DNA of 64,000 nt from Corinectria fuckeliana (GCA_019137255.1 WPDH01000247.1:1-64000); one strand, 5' to 3'; positions 12,653 through 24,309 are shown, counted from the stretch's first letter. Numbers and translations are program-made. Notes: generated by a model not told the origin, from the sequence alone.

Positions 12653-12900
12653 TTCTGTCACAGTCTTGATAAGTGAGATAGGGGAACAAGGAGGGAGCTA
12701 TGTGTGAGTCGCGTGTTGATAACTGGGTCTGCTTGGAGGAACATCGATACAAGTCCACCAGCTTTTATTAATGGGAATGCAAGCATGTGAAGCACGATAT
12801 CTAGAGATTTAGGGGCCCTAGAGCCGATGAACCAAGCCCCCGACCACATTTAAAATTCCCTCAACTTCCAAAGGCTTGCTTAACCACGTCTCACGACGCT

Positions 12901-14853
12901 CTATTTGTCGAGCAACTGGACATTGAGTACCAACGTAGGCACGCCCGTAAAACGCACTGGCATCGTGTAAGTGAAATTCCAGTACTCAAAGTCCCGGATT
13001 GGCTCATTGGCTCCTCCATATTGTCCCCCAAAGGACAGCTCGTAATCCTCGTCAACATTGCCGGACACAGCTACGTCGAGGCCCTGTACGTCTTCCCAGC
13101 CCGAAGCGGTGCGCTTGTTGGCAAACGTGCCGACGATTAGTGTGAAGACGGAACTGTGGTTTCCGTATGGGTAAGAGAGTGTGAGATTCCAGGGATTGAC
13201 CTCGACATCGAGAGCCATTTCCGTGGGATAAAGCTGTAGAAACCACTTGTTAACAAGGTGCTTTCCTGCTGATCTTCTGCATCTTCATGAGATCATATGA
13301 TTCAACGAAACTGTTCTCTATCCTCAACTGGGATCAAACTCACTGAAATAAATGAAACCTCGTTGCCAGTGTCCCACTGAATAACAGCCGGGTTGAAGGA
13401 CTCCGGCGATCTAGCTGGTCCGCCAACAACAGTCTCATCGAACGACTCGGCACCAATCGTGATTTTGTCCGAGAGCCAAGTGGTGAAGTTACGAGGAGCA
13501 TTGTCAAAGGGCGGAGACCTAGTCGACGTGATAAAGATGTGTTCGCCACTAAACTCCGACAAACCGTCGACAATGTCCTGGGGGATCAGACTCTTGTGTT
13601 TGTCCATCAGAATAGCGAAGACAGGTGCCCAAGCATAATCAGCCATGTGAGACATGGTCTGCGGCTGAAGTCGATTCATTTCATCAGTATAAATAGACCG
13701 CCAATCACTCCTAGGCGACTGGATTTACTAACCTTGGAGACGAGACCGGCCTTTTCTTTCCCAATCAAGGGCCAAAACCACAGGGCCATCAAACTCAGGT
13801 ACCGGTGCATATCGTAGCCGTACGAACGGTCCCAAGGTCCAGCCATATTCTTCAATCCAGGATGCCAGAGTTTCGAGACGGCCTCCCAGGTATATTTGAT
13901 CATATGGGGACCATTTTGTGTCATCACGGAGTCCTTGGGTAGGTACTTGCTCCATAAGATGAGACCGAAAAGTGAAACTCCAGTGTATGTACCAGAGTTG
14001 AACTCAGAGAGCGTGTTTTTCTCATTAAAGAGGTCTATGACATCTTGGGCGTATTTTTCGCCCGCGGAAGTCATATTGTCTTCTCCAAGACGCCGGCCAG
14101 TCCATCCAGAAGAAAACGCCCGCATAATTGACTACCATCATTAGTCAAGTGCACTTCTCTACTATTTGGGAGTATCGTTGCTCTCTGGACAAAGTATTCT
14201 TACCGGGTTACTGTAGGCCGGATAGAGATTGTCCTGGGCTGTGTCCAGATGCCCAAACCGGTACGAGTCCCCAACCGTGGCCTTATAGAGAGAAGCCAAT
14301 ATTAGCTTCTGGGTCTCCTGACTCAGGAGATGAGGGAACTCTTCCATTGCCAGAATTAGGGTCGTGCTGATGAAACCGCGCCAATTAGGGTCCCAAGAGC
14401 CGTAAATTTTCGCGGGATACGCTGGTGAACCAACATATGGCTCTTCAGGCTCTTGCTGGTAGTTCCCATACCTATGCATGTATCCACCCGATTTAGGAAT
14501 TGTCTTCACGTTTGGTCTTTAGTAGAGCTCACGTACCACTCTTCCGTTTCGACTGTGTATTGGGCCGAGATGGTGTTCGTGATAATCTTCTCAGCCTCGG
14601 CAACGTCGTCGCCTTCATTTCGTGCCAACAGTCCCAGCGCGTACCAGACCGAGCTGCGGGTTTCGTGTCTCAGGGCGGTGGCAGCACCAAAGTCATATAG
14701 GTAACCAGCGTCTGCGTCATAGTAAACATCCATCCAGTCCATGCTTTCAGTGAACATTTGTCTGGCATTGAATGTCATGGAGCTAGCATACGATCCAGCG
14801 GCAGTGCCAGCCAAGACGCAGAGTCCTAAGATGTGAGTACCAAGTAGACGCAT
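12901..14853 (-). CDS. conserved secreted fungal protein, possible (alpha/alpha)6-barrel glycosidase-like
   Basis: Five exons join in frame: 14537..14853, 14204..14471, 13733..14131, 13344..13664 and 12901..13233, giving 545 residues. The N-terminus is a clear signal peptide (MRLLGTHILGLCVLAGTAAG), so the product should be secreted. The body is rich in Trp, Tyr and Gly with repeated helical segments (SSVWYALGLLARNEGDD, DPNWRGFISTT, GPWDRSYGYDMHRYLSL). The tail is predicted beta-rich and carries N-glycosylation sequons. I recognise it as a protein family widespread in Pezizomycotina and usually left unnamed. The helical-repeat look suggests a six-hairpin glycosidase-like fold, but I see no catalytic signature I can name. 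Splice choices were fixed by frame and by the family pattern (WYGNYQ, SNPSIMRAF). Confidence 0.8.
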
Positions 14854-15622
14854 GGTGAATGATGAGATTTCCTTGACAAGAGACGTCCACGTGGTTTAGT
14901 AGAGTAATATAGCCAGTGCAACCGGCATGCACTTCACTAAGGGCGGGTCATGAGAGACTCATATGCTCGCATTCAACCTGCCCCATTCGTGCCCTATCTC
15001 TCGTCCTTGGTTATCATTGATGGCTTTAGCGGTCGGCCTTCGCCTAAGAAAGCAGAAGCGGACCTTTCGCTGGCGCTGCAGATCGTGGACTATGGGCCGA
15101 GGTTACACTGTTACTTGGGGTAGGGCCGATGAAGTGGCCAATAAGACCAGGGACTTAATTGTAACTCATCTTGGAAGTGTGCGGAGAGGGTGGATTCATC
15201 GCCAGCCTGCCCCTTGCAGCACCAGCCCCGGGTTTGCCGGGTGTGCGATATGCACATTCGCCGCAGCTTGCCGGGCTCTGCCGTCACAGATAACGGATTC
15301 ATCGACCACGCGACAGGAACCAAGCGACAGGTTTCGAGCCGATTGTCAGATCACTTGACGCTGTGTATCCGAGACTTTACGGTGTAACGTTATCAGGCAG
15401 GGATTTGAGAGTGGAGACCGGTTCAGATCCCTTTTCGGAGCATCTATCCTGATAGAGAATTCCAGGTACAGTATATATTCCACGCCTCAAGATCCGTGCT
15501 TCTTGCGGGGTAGACAGATATTGGTACTCTTTGGGCTATTCCGTCAGCTTCTTTCCTCCTTTGAACTGAAAAGCCTCTAATTGATGCGTGTGATCAGTCA
15601 GTGATCGTGATCATAAGGCGAA
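14854..15622. other. divergent promoter region
   Basis: Shared upstream region of the secreted-protein gene (minus) and the permease gene (plus). TATATATT at 15472-15479, 144 bp before the permease ATG, is a reasonable TATA element for the permease. Nothing coding is supported between the two genes. Confidence 0.45.
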
Positions 15623-17428
15623 ATGAGCTCCACCAATGGAAGAGTGATTGTTGCGGACGGAAAGGTAGAGATGGATGCCGACGAGATTCGTCTCGCACAG
15701 ATGGGTAAGCTAACAGCGGTCATAGTACAAGCCAGTCAGTGTGTGACATCTCGCTAACTCCTATGCGCTCACTCTCCAAGGCCATGCTCAAGAACTGAAG
15801 CGTCACTTTAGCATGCTGAGCTTGATCGGCCTGGCTTCGACAACAACCATCTCCTGGACCGGACTAGGCCTTGGCCTCATCACGGAGATTGGTGCTGGTG
15901 GTCCCGGAGCAGTCATCTACGGCTTCATTCTCGTCACCTGCTTGCAGTGTTTTCTCGGAGCTTCGCTAGCTGAGTTTGTCTCGTCCTACCCAACCTCTGG
16001 TGGCATGTATCACTGGATCGCCGCGGTGGCGCCGAGGAGAGCGACCGGCATTTTGAGCTTCTTTACTGGCTGGTTCAGTGTTCTTGGCTGTAAGATGCCT
16101 TCAGTTTGACAGGAGTTGGGGAAATAGCGCTCGGAACTAACTCCTGATCTAGGGATCTTTACCACCGCTTCAACCAACATCATCTATGCGCAGATTCTGA
16201 TGGCGCTCGTAGCTTTGTACATGGAGGCTCTTGAGATAAATGCTTGGCAAACGTTTATCGTTTACCAGGGCCTGAACCTGATGACGGCTGCTGTCGTCAT
16301 GTTCGGAAACAGAATACTCCCCGCACTTAACAGATTCTCGCTCTTCTACCTTCAGATCGGCTGGCTGGTAGTCCTCATCACGGTCGTGGCCTGCGCGCCA
16401 ACGCACCGTAGCGCCGATTTCGTCTTCAAGACGTGGATTAACAACACTGGCTGGCAGAACCAGGCCGTTTGTTTCATCACTGGCCTCGTTAACCCGCTGT
16501 ATAGCCTCGGCGGGCTTGATGGAATCACGCACATCACGGAGGAGATGCCAAATGTGAGTCGGCTCGTGCCTGAACTTGACGAGTACAATGAAATCCATCT
16601 AACGCACGTGTTCTTGTCAAGCCGTCCCGGAACGCGCCACTGGCAATCGCTATTACTCTCGGCATTGCATTCTGCACGGGCATTACCTACCTCATCAGTC
16701 TCATGTTCTCCGTCCAGGACTTCGATGCCCTTACCAGCACCAACACCGGCCTCCCCCTCGCTGAGCTCTTCCGTCAAGTCACACAGAATGCTGGTGGTGC
16801 GTTTGGATTGATCTTTATTCTCTTCATTGCGCTCGGTCCCTGCGTCATCAGCTCGCAGCTGAGCACCGGCCGAGTCTTTTGGGCATTCTCCCGCGACGGG
16901 GCCATGCCATTTTCTGAGATGTTAGTAGAAAGCCATCTTCATACGCTTCTCTGCTTCAAGACTCCAGTTTCTGACGCGCGATACCCTTCCAGCTGGTCCA
17001 AGGTGGACGTTCGTCATCAAGTCCCTGTCTATTCGCAGATTGCCGTCACTGCCATCATCGCCGCGCTCGGATGTCTCTATCTTGGTTCCACCACTGCCTT
17101 CAACTCGCTCCTTGGAACGGCAGTCACTGTCAACAACATCTCGTATATGTTTCCTATATTTACGAACTTACTGACGGGACGCAAGAATATGCATCGTGGA
17201 GTTTTCCACATGGGGCCTACAATTGGGCCTATCGTCAACACCGTTACTGTCGGCTGGCTTGCTTTCGCTATTGTGTTTTTCTCATTCCCGTACGTCCAGC
17301 CTGTGACGGTGCAGAATATGAACTACACTTGTGTAGTCGTCGGGGGTTTGTTAATCTTGGTAGGAGCATGGTGGCTCAAGGTGGGAAAGACGTATACCGA
17401 AAAGATGCAAAAGGCAAAGGAGCAGTAG
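15623..17428 (+). CDS. APC-family amino acid/GABA-type permease
   Basis: Plasma-membrane amino acid, GABA or choline-type permease of the APC superfamily (fungal ACT/UGA4-like group), importing by cation symport. Five exons join in frame: 15623..15704, 15781..16089, 16153..16553, 16622..16920 and 16993..17428, giving 508 residues, the family length. The first transmembrane segment carries the substrate-site turn (SWTGLGLGL), and the family stretch SYPTSGGMYHW follows. Further hydrophobic spans give about 12 segments. FSRDGAMPFS matches the conserved cytoplasmic loop before segment 9, and the last intron lies just after it. The short polar N-terminus and Lys-rich C-terminus are usual. The exact substrate cannot be assigned. 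Confidence 0.88.
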
Positions 17429-17745
17429 GAGCAACAAGGAACCCCCCCGCGCTGTAAGCTGGCTAAGTCTGAAGTTGCCACCACCAATTTTCTCTATAAT
17501 TTCCTATAGTAACCGGATAATTGGACGTCGTGGGGAGTTATTTCGTACCTTTGTTTGCACTTACACAGTTAGCAGAAATTATATGTTGAATGTGAGGCCT
17601 CTACCTGCCATAATCGATTCTTCTATGTATAACACTTCTATGAAAGGACAGCAGCCGTCGTAAGTGCGTTATATGATGCGACATTTGAGGATGTAATCGT
17701 CTTGGATTTCCGTCATCTATAGACAGAAATTGTGAGTAAGCAAAT

Positions 17746-17864
17746 ACATACGACCATAGCTCTTAGAAAATACGGGATCCCGTCCGCTCTCCCTTAGTCA
17801 AGCTAAGAAGCGGTGAATTAGTACTCGGGTCGGTGACGACCGGGGAATCCTCACTGTTGTATGT
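17746..17864 (+). rRNA. 5S ribosomal RNA (copy B)
   Basis: A 119-nt 5S gene on the plus strand, almost identical to copy A. The only differences are C to T at 17814 and G to A at 17853 (numbered here); these two positions face each other in one helix, so pairing is kept. Terminal helix ACATAC/GTATGT, the conserved GGGATCCCGTCCG core and the GTGA hairpin are all present. A run of seven T follows as pol III terminator. This is probably a functional isotype. Confidence 0.93.
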
Positions 17865-18154
17865 TTTTTTCCTTTTATTTTTTACTTTCACTTATTCTTG
17901 AGTGAGTTCTGGTTTGTCAAGGGTGTGATGGCTAGCATAGGTTGATAGTTATCGTCATAATATCACGTTGCACCGTTGATGTACGTCAGCATGTGATAGC
18001 TATTATGTTTAGAACCATAGGGTTTTACTATTGGACGAGATGGGTCATATTTTGGGTAATTAGTGGGCGACTGCGCCCGCGTCCAAATTTCATTAATTAA
18101 TTGTCATGCTTTGTCTTTGTAGTCCTTCTCTTCATTATCCTTCACTTCATTTCA

Positions 18155-19107
18155 TTAAACAACCTGGATACTCTGCAAACTACCAGATTGGTCGCCGTAG
18201 ATGTACTCCGTGACACTCTTGCTAGTGGGATAATCACTGCCAGCGTAGTCGACGATGGAGATACTCTTGTAGTAGGCGACAAAGGGGGCTTGCGAGAAGT
18301 CGGCGAGACCACCAGCCCAGATGATAGTACCCTCGGCAGCATCCGGGCGGCCAGCAATCCAGGTTCCGAGCTTGATTTGCATAGGAGTCTGGGGGAAGGT
18401 AGTACCGCCCTTGGCATCGTCGTAGGTCAGGGTACGGACAACGGCGCCGTCGATAATCCAGTTGACAGCCTTGGATGTCCACTCGATGGAGTAGACATGC
18501 GAGGAGCCGGTGGGGTCATCAACGGGATGGAAAGCACCACGATCGTAGGTGGTGGTATCGCCTTTGCTGAAGTAGTTGGACTGGACTTGGGCATTGTCGC
18601 CACCAATCCACTCCCAGTCGATCTGCAGAGCATTGGGTATTAGCGAGTGAATCAGCTGGAAGAGGGAAATAGACGTACCTCGTCGAGATCGTTGGACTGG
18701 AGAACCGCACTCGTCACGATGCCTTGACCAGCGGCGGCCTGAACTTCAACGTCAACGCGACCGAAGAAGATGTATTTGCCCGTCGCAACTGTCGGCGCCT
18801 GGCCTTCTCCGTCGATGCTGAAGACAGCCCCGGTTCCGTCGTACTCGACTGCTTTGCCGCCGATGGAGGTGAAGGAGCCACACTCGCCTTTTGTGAAGTC
18901 GCAGGTAACCGTCTCCTTGCCGAAAGCAGGGTCGGCCGGGCAGGCTAAATCGGGTCAATTGCAGTTAGTATTGTGGTGTTTTTATTGCGGGAACAATCGG
19001 GGAGACGTACTGGTTGTGAGAGGATTACACGTGGTGTAAGTCTGGCCCGAAACCAGTGTAGGAGCGGCCAGGGCCAGAACAGCCACGGAGAGAACCTTGG
19101 AAAACAT
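18155..19107 (-). CDS. GH16 Crh-type cell-wall glycosidase/transglycosylase
   Basis: Secreted GH16 enzyme of the Crh/Utr2 type, which cross-links chitin to beta-glucan in fungal walls. Three exons join in frame: 19011..19107, 18679..18944 and 18155..18622, giving 276 residues. A signal peptide is clear (MFSKVLSVAVLALAAPTLVSG). The catalytic motif DEIDWEW gives nucleophile Glu121, Asp123 and acid/base Glu125, with the second intron falling inside the motif. Paired Cys near the N-terminus and the Crh-type sequence IEWTSKAVNWIIDG follow. It stops at SLQSIQVV, soon after the catalytic domain, with no Ser/Thr-rich stalk and no GPI-anchor signal, which many family members have. It may be a short soluble form, or a further 3' exon was missed. 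Confidence 0.87.
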
Positions 19108-21960
19108 GATTCGTCGATAACGGAAGAGCCGATAACGTGATGTGGTGAGCAACGGCGTACGACAGCAAGCAATGCTCGGGTTACCCGGTGGCGGATAGTT
19201 AGCAGAGTGCCGTAATATCGGTGTGATATTCGGTAGGCAACGAGATTGGAGAAGACTGATGGTACGTACCGGTAACTACTGGACTGTAGTTTGTGAAGTC
19301 GTGTAGTTATTTCCGTAGGGATTGCAGGTGTGTGTGTGTGTGTGCTTTGAGAACAGGGAGGCAATGCAAGATTAACAGTGCATTCCGTAGTAAGTAGCTT
19401 GATAATAACCGAGGTGATTAAATGGTATATTTGCAGTTTGAGGCGTAGATTGCTTGCAGTTCGAGGTTGCACAAGATGGCCTTCATGCCAGGCACACCAG
19501 TGAGGTTTATATGGATGAGCCGGCCCTCGTATTCCGAGGGTTGCGCCATCTTTGACGATGAGACCACGGCTCGTATTCAGAGTGTCGCGTCGTCTCAGCA
19601 ACCCAAGCCACCCTATACTCAAATCAGGAAGCGCATCTCCACCACACTCGTCGTCGCAGCCAATCAAGCCGGGCGAGATGGTCGCCGTGACAGCCACCTC
19701 GCTACGTATTTGGTTAAAGCCGCCAGAATACGGGCTCGGACTTCTTGGAGGGCAATTGATCGGCTGTCTCGGACAATCATGTGAAAGAGGGTATCGTGTT
19801 GCTATGGCAAACTGGCTGGCCGATGAAAGCATATGTATATTGCTCACTTTTATACATCTACCATAACAGGTGCTCTGCTCTGCTAGGATACGATACTTAT
19901 GTACTGCGTAGCTAGGAATGCTTCCTTATCGAAGCCCGCCCGCCCTCCAAAAGCCCCTTGCTCGTCAATTTGAATCCACACATCTGATCAGTCTGCGACC
20001 AGTGTCTGCGGCAATTGCAATTGTGACATCATCTGCGTCGCTGCGGGGAAGTCTGGAGCCATTACCCCATCAATCCAGACGATCTAAGCCTCTGTTTTCC
20101 TTTGCTGCCGGTTGCGGCGCCAATTAGGCACAATGGGCCTAGCGAGCACGTCTATATCGTGATGCTAGGTAATGCCGAAGAGTACTAATCTACCTGATCA
20201 AGACTTTTACGGCGAGCTTTGTACCCTCACTGACCTCCTCAAAACATGTTCAAGATTTCTGTTTCAGCTGAAGCTGTTTTGTTTGATTCAAAGTGTGCCC
20301 ATTTCGCTCGTAGAATTACTCTACTAAAGGATCTAGACCTCGACAGGAATGCCATCCACCATTGCCCTGACAGGAAAAGACTCAGGCACCACGAAGTCCG
20401 GCATTCCGGCACGTACAACTAAGTTGAAACCTTACAGCCCCTCCATGGTAATTTGCAGCCCAACCGCTGGCTCACTTGTCTGATTGGGAGATGAAATCTA
20501 ACCTTGCCTGCTGTTGAGACGTGGTCGTTCATTCTACTCGTATTCATATTCTTACAAGAACGCCAAGTGACAAAAACTTTCGAGACGTATTTCTATACAA
20601 AATAACTGATATCGTCTACAAAGAGAATTTTCGAGCTTGACTCATTTTCTAGGGAGCACCCATGTGCGCCGGATTGATGCCGCCTCCATCACAGCCATAT
20701 CTATGAAGTAGCCAATTGGTGGTATGGTCTGTTTCCATGTCTAATGTCGTGATGAAGGCGGTAGGGGAGGTTGGGCGGCCCCTCGAAACTGAAGCTCGGC
20801 TCGAACCTGAATCAACAGCCATCGCGGCGAATGATATTCATGTGCAGTTCGATTTTCTGAAACCCGCCCGCCCAAATTAAACAGCGCCAAGGTGTTTATC
20901 TCTAGCCTTATGGCATGATTTAATAATGAGCGTGATAGCGAAATGATCCACGTGCTAATCTCATGGTGACAGTAACATGATAGGGGTGGGAAGCTAGACA
21001 ATGCATCGAAGTAAGAAGATCCTAGCCTGAGTCAATGTTTATAGCCTCGACTCTAGTTGCCCTATTCACATGGCACGCCATACTTACTTATGTCATAGCC
21101 TCGCTCGCGGGTGAGACATTCTCTTCTATGCCACACCATTCCAGTCGTCATGCAATTGCTCTCAATTAAATCGGCCATCCACAAGTCCCGCCTAAACCCG
21201 CTATTGTTTTTGCTGTTCGTGGAGAAACTCCAGCTCGCCCGTACTGATTGAGGTTTAAGACATGCGTCCTTGATCCTCGCCCCAGGCTCAGGAATTCTCT
21301 CCAAAGCCTCTCCTATTGGCTTCGACGCCTAGCCCTGGAATCACCAGACCGAAGCTGACTGAGACCTTGAATCAGGCTGTCGACGATGCCCCACGCGCGT
21401 CGGCCGCTGAATAGATTCAATAGACGGTGGCCACCGTCTCGACTCAACTGGCTGGTCTAGTGATGTCTCATCATGGTTTCTCGACATGATTAACTCGGGG
21501 CATTTCTTTTTAGCCATCAAGCCATCAAGCCATTCGCATTGTGTAACACATTGCGAGATAGCAAGCGCATAAGCGTGTCAATGAGTCTATGATAGTGTAC
21601 ATCCCAGGAACAGCGAGCTCCCACATACACAAGCAAAGAAGGAAGTTCATGTTCCTCTCTGGTACCACAAGGTTCCTGAGGCTGTAACGTCCACGTCTCA
21701 GAAGAAGAAATTCCAGCGCGCTTAAAGTTGCAACTATGAGATGATTGGAAGAGTGACACGACTGTCTACCAAGGATAAATAGAGCAGACTGCAACTAGAA
21801 CCATGGTCATCTTTTCTCGACGTTATTATTGTTCAAAGCAATTGAATTTCACTTTCTGAACCTCACCATCTGTATGTGCCCTTTCACAGCTAGATCTCGA
21901 TAATCACTTACCAAGAGCAGCGCGTCTTCCGGATTATGCAAACCCCTCCGCCTTGAAAAT
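19108..21960. other. gene-poor stretch
   Basis: Nearly 2.9 kb with no supported gene. The left end is the GH16 promoter and contains a (GT)n microsatellite at about 19328-19344. A 300-codon open frame crosses the GH16 first exon on the same strand in another frame, but it is low-complexity and is rejected. Other frames begin with non-ATG codons or lack any family pattern. Confidence 0.45.
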
Positions 21961-22231
21961 ATGAATCACTGCAACGCTGACACGATTGTGAGTTCCCTAA
22001 TCTTAGGCCGTATACACACATGAGCTAAGCTAACGCACGCTTCAGGTTGTGCCTGTCTTTGATGGGCACAGTCTGCCGGTGCCTTCTTCAAACAAGGCTC
22101 CTAGCCAGGCGAAAGGAAGAATGATGGAAATGTGGCTCACACAATCCGCCGAGAACGAGCCATTCCATGGGCTTGCCCCTTTGATGCAGGCTGGTACCGT
22201 GGCCAAAGCAGCCGTCCCTCCAAAGATGTGA
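21961..22231 (+). CDS. possible small spliced hypothetical gene
   Basis: I do not recognise this product. Two short exons, 21961..21987 and 22046..22231, join in frame across a 58-nt intron with a consensus donor (GTGAGT), a GCTAAC branch sequence and a CAG acceptor, giving 70 residues. The product begins MNHCNADTI, has no signal peptide or membrane segment, is Met-, Pro- and Ala-rich and ends in VPPKM. Support comes from the well-formed intron, not from homology, and chance is possible in a gene-poor stretch. Confidence 0.25.
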
Positions 22232-23240
22232 CAAGTTCAAACTGCTATGCCGGGTACCGGGCGCATCAATCAGGCATCCAATGAAGTAGCGCATCATTCA
22301 ATCAAGTTCGTCATGTTCACCGCCATGCAGTCTGTGTCTCAAACCTCTCGTGATTACTATGTGTATGATGAAAGTGGCTTGTTCTATCTGCTATGGGCCT
22401 ATTAGACCGCTCCCTGCGTGTCAAAAGCCAGCCCATGTTTGATCCTATCCATCCCGTGTCTTGGACCGTAATTAAGTACCGCAAAGATATGCATGCATTT
22501 ATTCCTTGCATGCAGATCTAAACCAGGCCGTTCAAGTGTTTAGTGATCACAAACACTGGGGGCAGAGTGTTTAATACTTAGCGACGACATAAAGAGGCTA
22601 TGCCACATTTGTTGCTGACTACTGGACTCTTTTCCTGGACTTTGCTTTAGCTTCACAAGATTCTGTCGCCCTTCATAATCTTTATAGGTGACATCATGGT
22701 GGCTGGTGGACCTGTTCGACGGCGTAGTTAGGCCGCAGCTAGACAGTAATTAGGCTACGCAATCTGGACTTGATAATTACCTCGTGGCCTAGTCGAGAAG
22801 ATCCATTCATATCTCGCATCAACGACGTGGAAAAGGCGTCAGCTTCGTCTCCACGAGCATCGTTTGCTTTAGCGCCCTCAGAACTGCTCCCGAGTTCTCA
22901 GTGGCGGCTCAGATCACGGGCGACAGAAGTGATGTGGGAGGGCAAGTATGCGAGCACTGCTGGATTGCTACATCTATTCGTATCGTATTACCGAGGCATC
23001 CATTAGCCAAGCCCAGACAGATCGAGAAAGACATGGACAGGGCCAGGGGCGCTTTGGCTGAATGATTTTCTGCCCGATGCAGTTCTACCATCGTGGACGA
23101 TGATGCTTGAATATGAGTCTAAAATAGAATTTAGTCGGTCTAAGGCAGCAAGTGGAAATTAGCCCAGAGACCTGTTAATCGCGTGCGGGTGATGAGGAAC
23201 AACTCCGACGAAAGATAAGCCGCCCACAGCCATGACATTC
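22232..23240. other. intergenic, no gene seen
   Basis: No coding frame, RNA gene or repeat can be supported here. The right-hand edge is the insertion point of the miniature LTR element. Confidence 0.45.
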
Positions 23241-23326
23241 TGTTGGTGGGTGACCACCTATTATGACAGATATGACCTGCCTAAGAGCAAGGTGCCTTGC
23301 CTTTTAGTGTAGCGGTCATACTAATA
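23241..23326. repeat. left LTR of the TRIM-like element
   Basis: 86 bp, 84 of 86 identical to the right copy; both differences are transitions near the ends. Inside are a perfect hairpin GGTGG-GTGA-CCACC at 23245-23258 and nested inverted repeats: TATGACC pairs with GGTCATA around an inner GCAAGG/CCTTGC stem. Confidence 0.75.
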
Positions 23327-23548
23327 GTTATAAGCCTAAGAGGGAAACCCCCTGTAACTTCCACTAAAAGAGGCACACCCTAAAAGAGCACAGGTTACTA
23401 GTTTAATCCCCGAAAAGTCGCAAGTCGAGTTGAAAGCCTTAGGGGCGTTCACAGTCAGAGAGCGTAAAAAGCAAGTCGACTAGGGCAGATATCGCTAAAG
23501 TATAGGCCTTTAGTGCACTCTAATAGAGCTCTGAAGACCTAGGGGGTG

Positions 23549-23634
23549 TGTTAGTGGGTGACCACCTATTATGACAGATATGACCTGCCTAAGAGCAAGG
23601 TGCCTTGCCTTTTAGTGTAGCGGTCATACTAACA
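23549..23634. repeat. right LTR of the TRIM-like element
   Basis: 86-bp direct copy of the left LTR. This copy keeps the perfect six-base inverted ends (TGTTAG and CTAACA), so it is probably closer to the ancestral sequence. The nested hairpins of the left copy are also present. Confidence 0.75.
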
Positions 23635-24309
23635 TATTCCCACAACTGACATCACAAGGCGCACAAGAGAGGCCTAGGCCTATAGTTTTGGTTGCTAATA
23701 AACCGGGAAACATTGTTGTCAAGAAAATATAAACCCTACCTGTTCATGTTGCAGCTTCACCATGCAACTAGGCTTTGATCCCTGCTCGTGAAAACCGCGA
23801 GCATTATGGAAGCATTGGGCGATCTACTGCTGAGATTGCCTCCACGGGCACGCCCGATAAGGAATGTGACCTTGTTCTTTAGCCAGTACTATTAAGATTG
23901 GTCAAGGAACCTGGAAGTCGCTCTTCCGTAATGTCGACAAGTCCACGGTGTTAATGAACATCGCTCGTCAATTCGTACAAATAGCTATGACGTAGATTAT
24001 GAGCTTCACCAAACAGCACTTTGAGCGAAAGAAAACCGAGGTAGTGTTCCTATACTTCTCGAATAGAGCCCCTTGACGCAATTTGAGATGCAAAGAACAA
24101 TAATATTATATTACCTACCGCACCTACAGCTTCTTTTAGTCCCGCCTAATTCTCTTGTTTGCCTACGCCATTGTTTGCCTTGTGCAAGCGGTAAGGCTGC
24201 CTGGCCTCTAAAGTAATACTCTCTGTGATATGGTAACATGCGTTATTGGAAGGATTATAGCAAACGCACAATACGCTGCTCATAACCTTTACAATCTTCA
24301 CCTCATAAT
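23635..24309. other. intergenic, no gene seen
   Basis: Spacer between the miniature LTR element and the third 5S gene. Nothing coding or repetitive stands out. Confidence 0.45.

Larger units (their letters stand above)
23241..23634. mobile_element. TRIM-like miniature LTR element (394 bp)
   Basis: Two 86-bp direct repeats flank 222 bp of unique, non-coding sequence. The right repeat starts TGTTAG and ends CTAACA, the inverted TG...CA ends expected of an LTR. The five bases before the element (CATTC) and after it (TATTC) match but for one transition, as for an old 5-bp target-site duplication. A purine-rich AGGGGGTG precedes the right LTR where a polypurine tract should be. No protein is encoded, so any movement would depend on another element. 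I cannot identify a primer binding site with confidence. This matches terminal-repeat retrotransposons in miniature. Confidence 0.7.

Noticed and set aside
18945..19847. 300-codon open frame overlapping the GH16 first exon and its promoter
   Set aside because: It lies on the same strand in another frame, is low-complexity with a dinucleotide repeat, has no family pattern, and the GH16 gene model accounts for the region.
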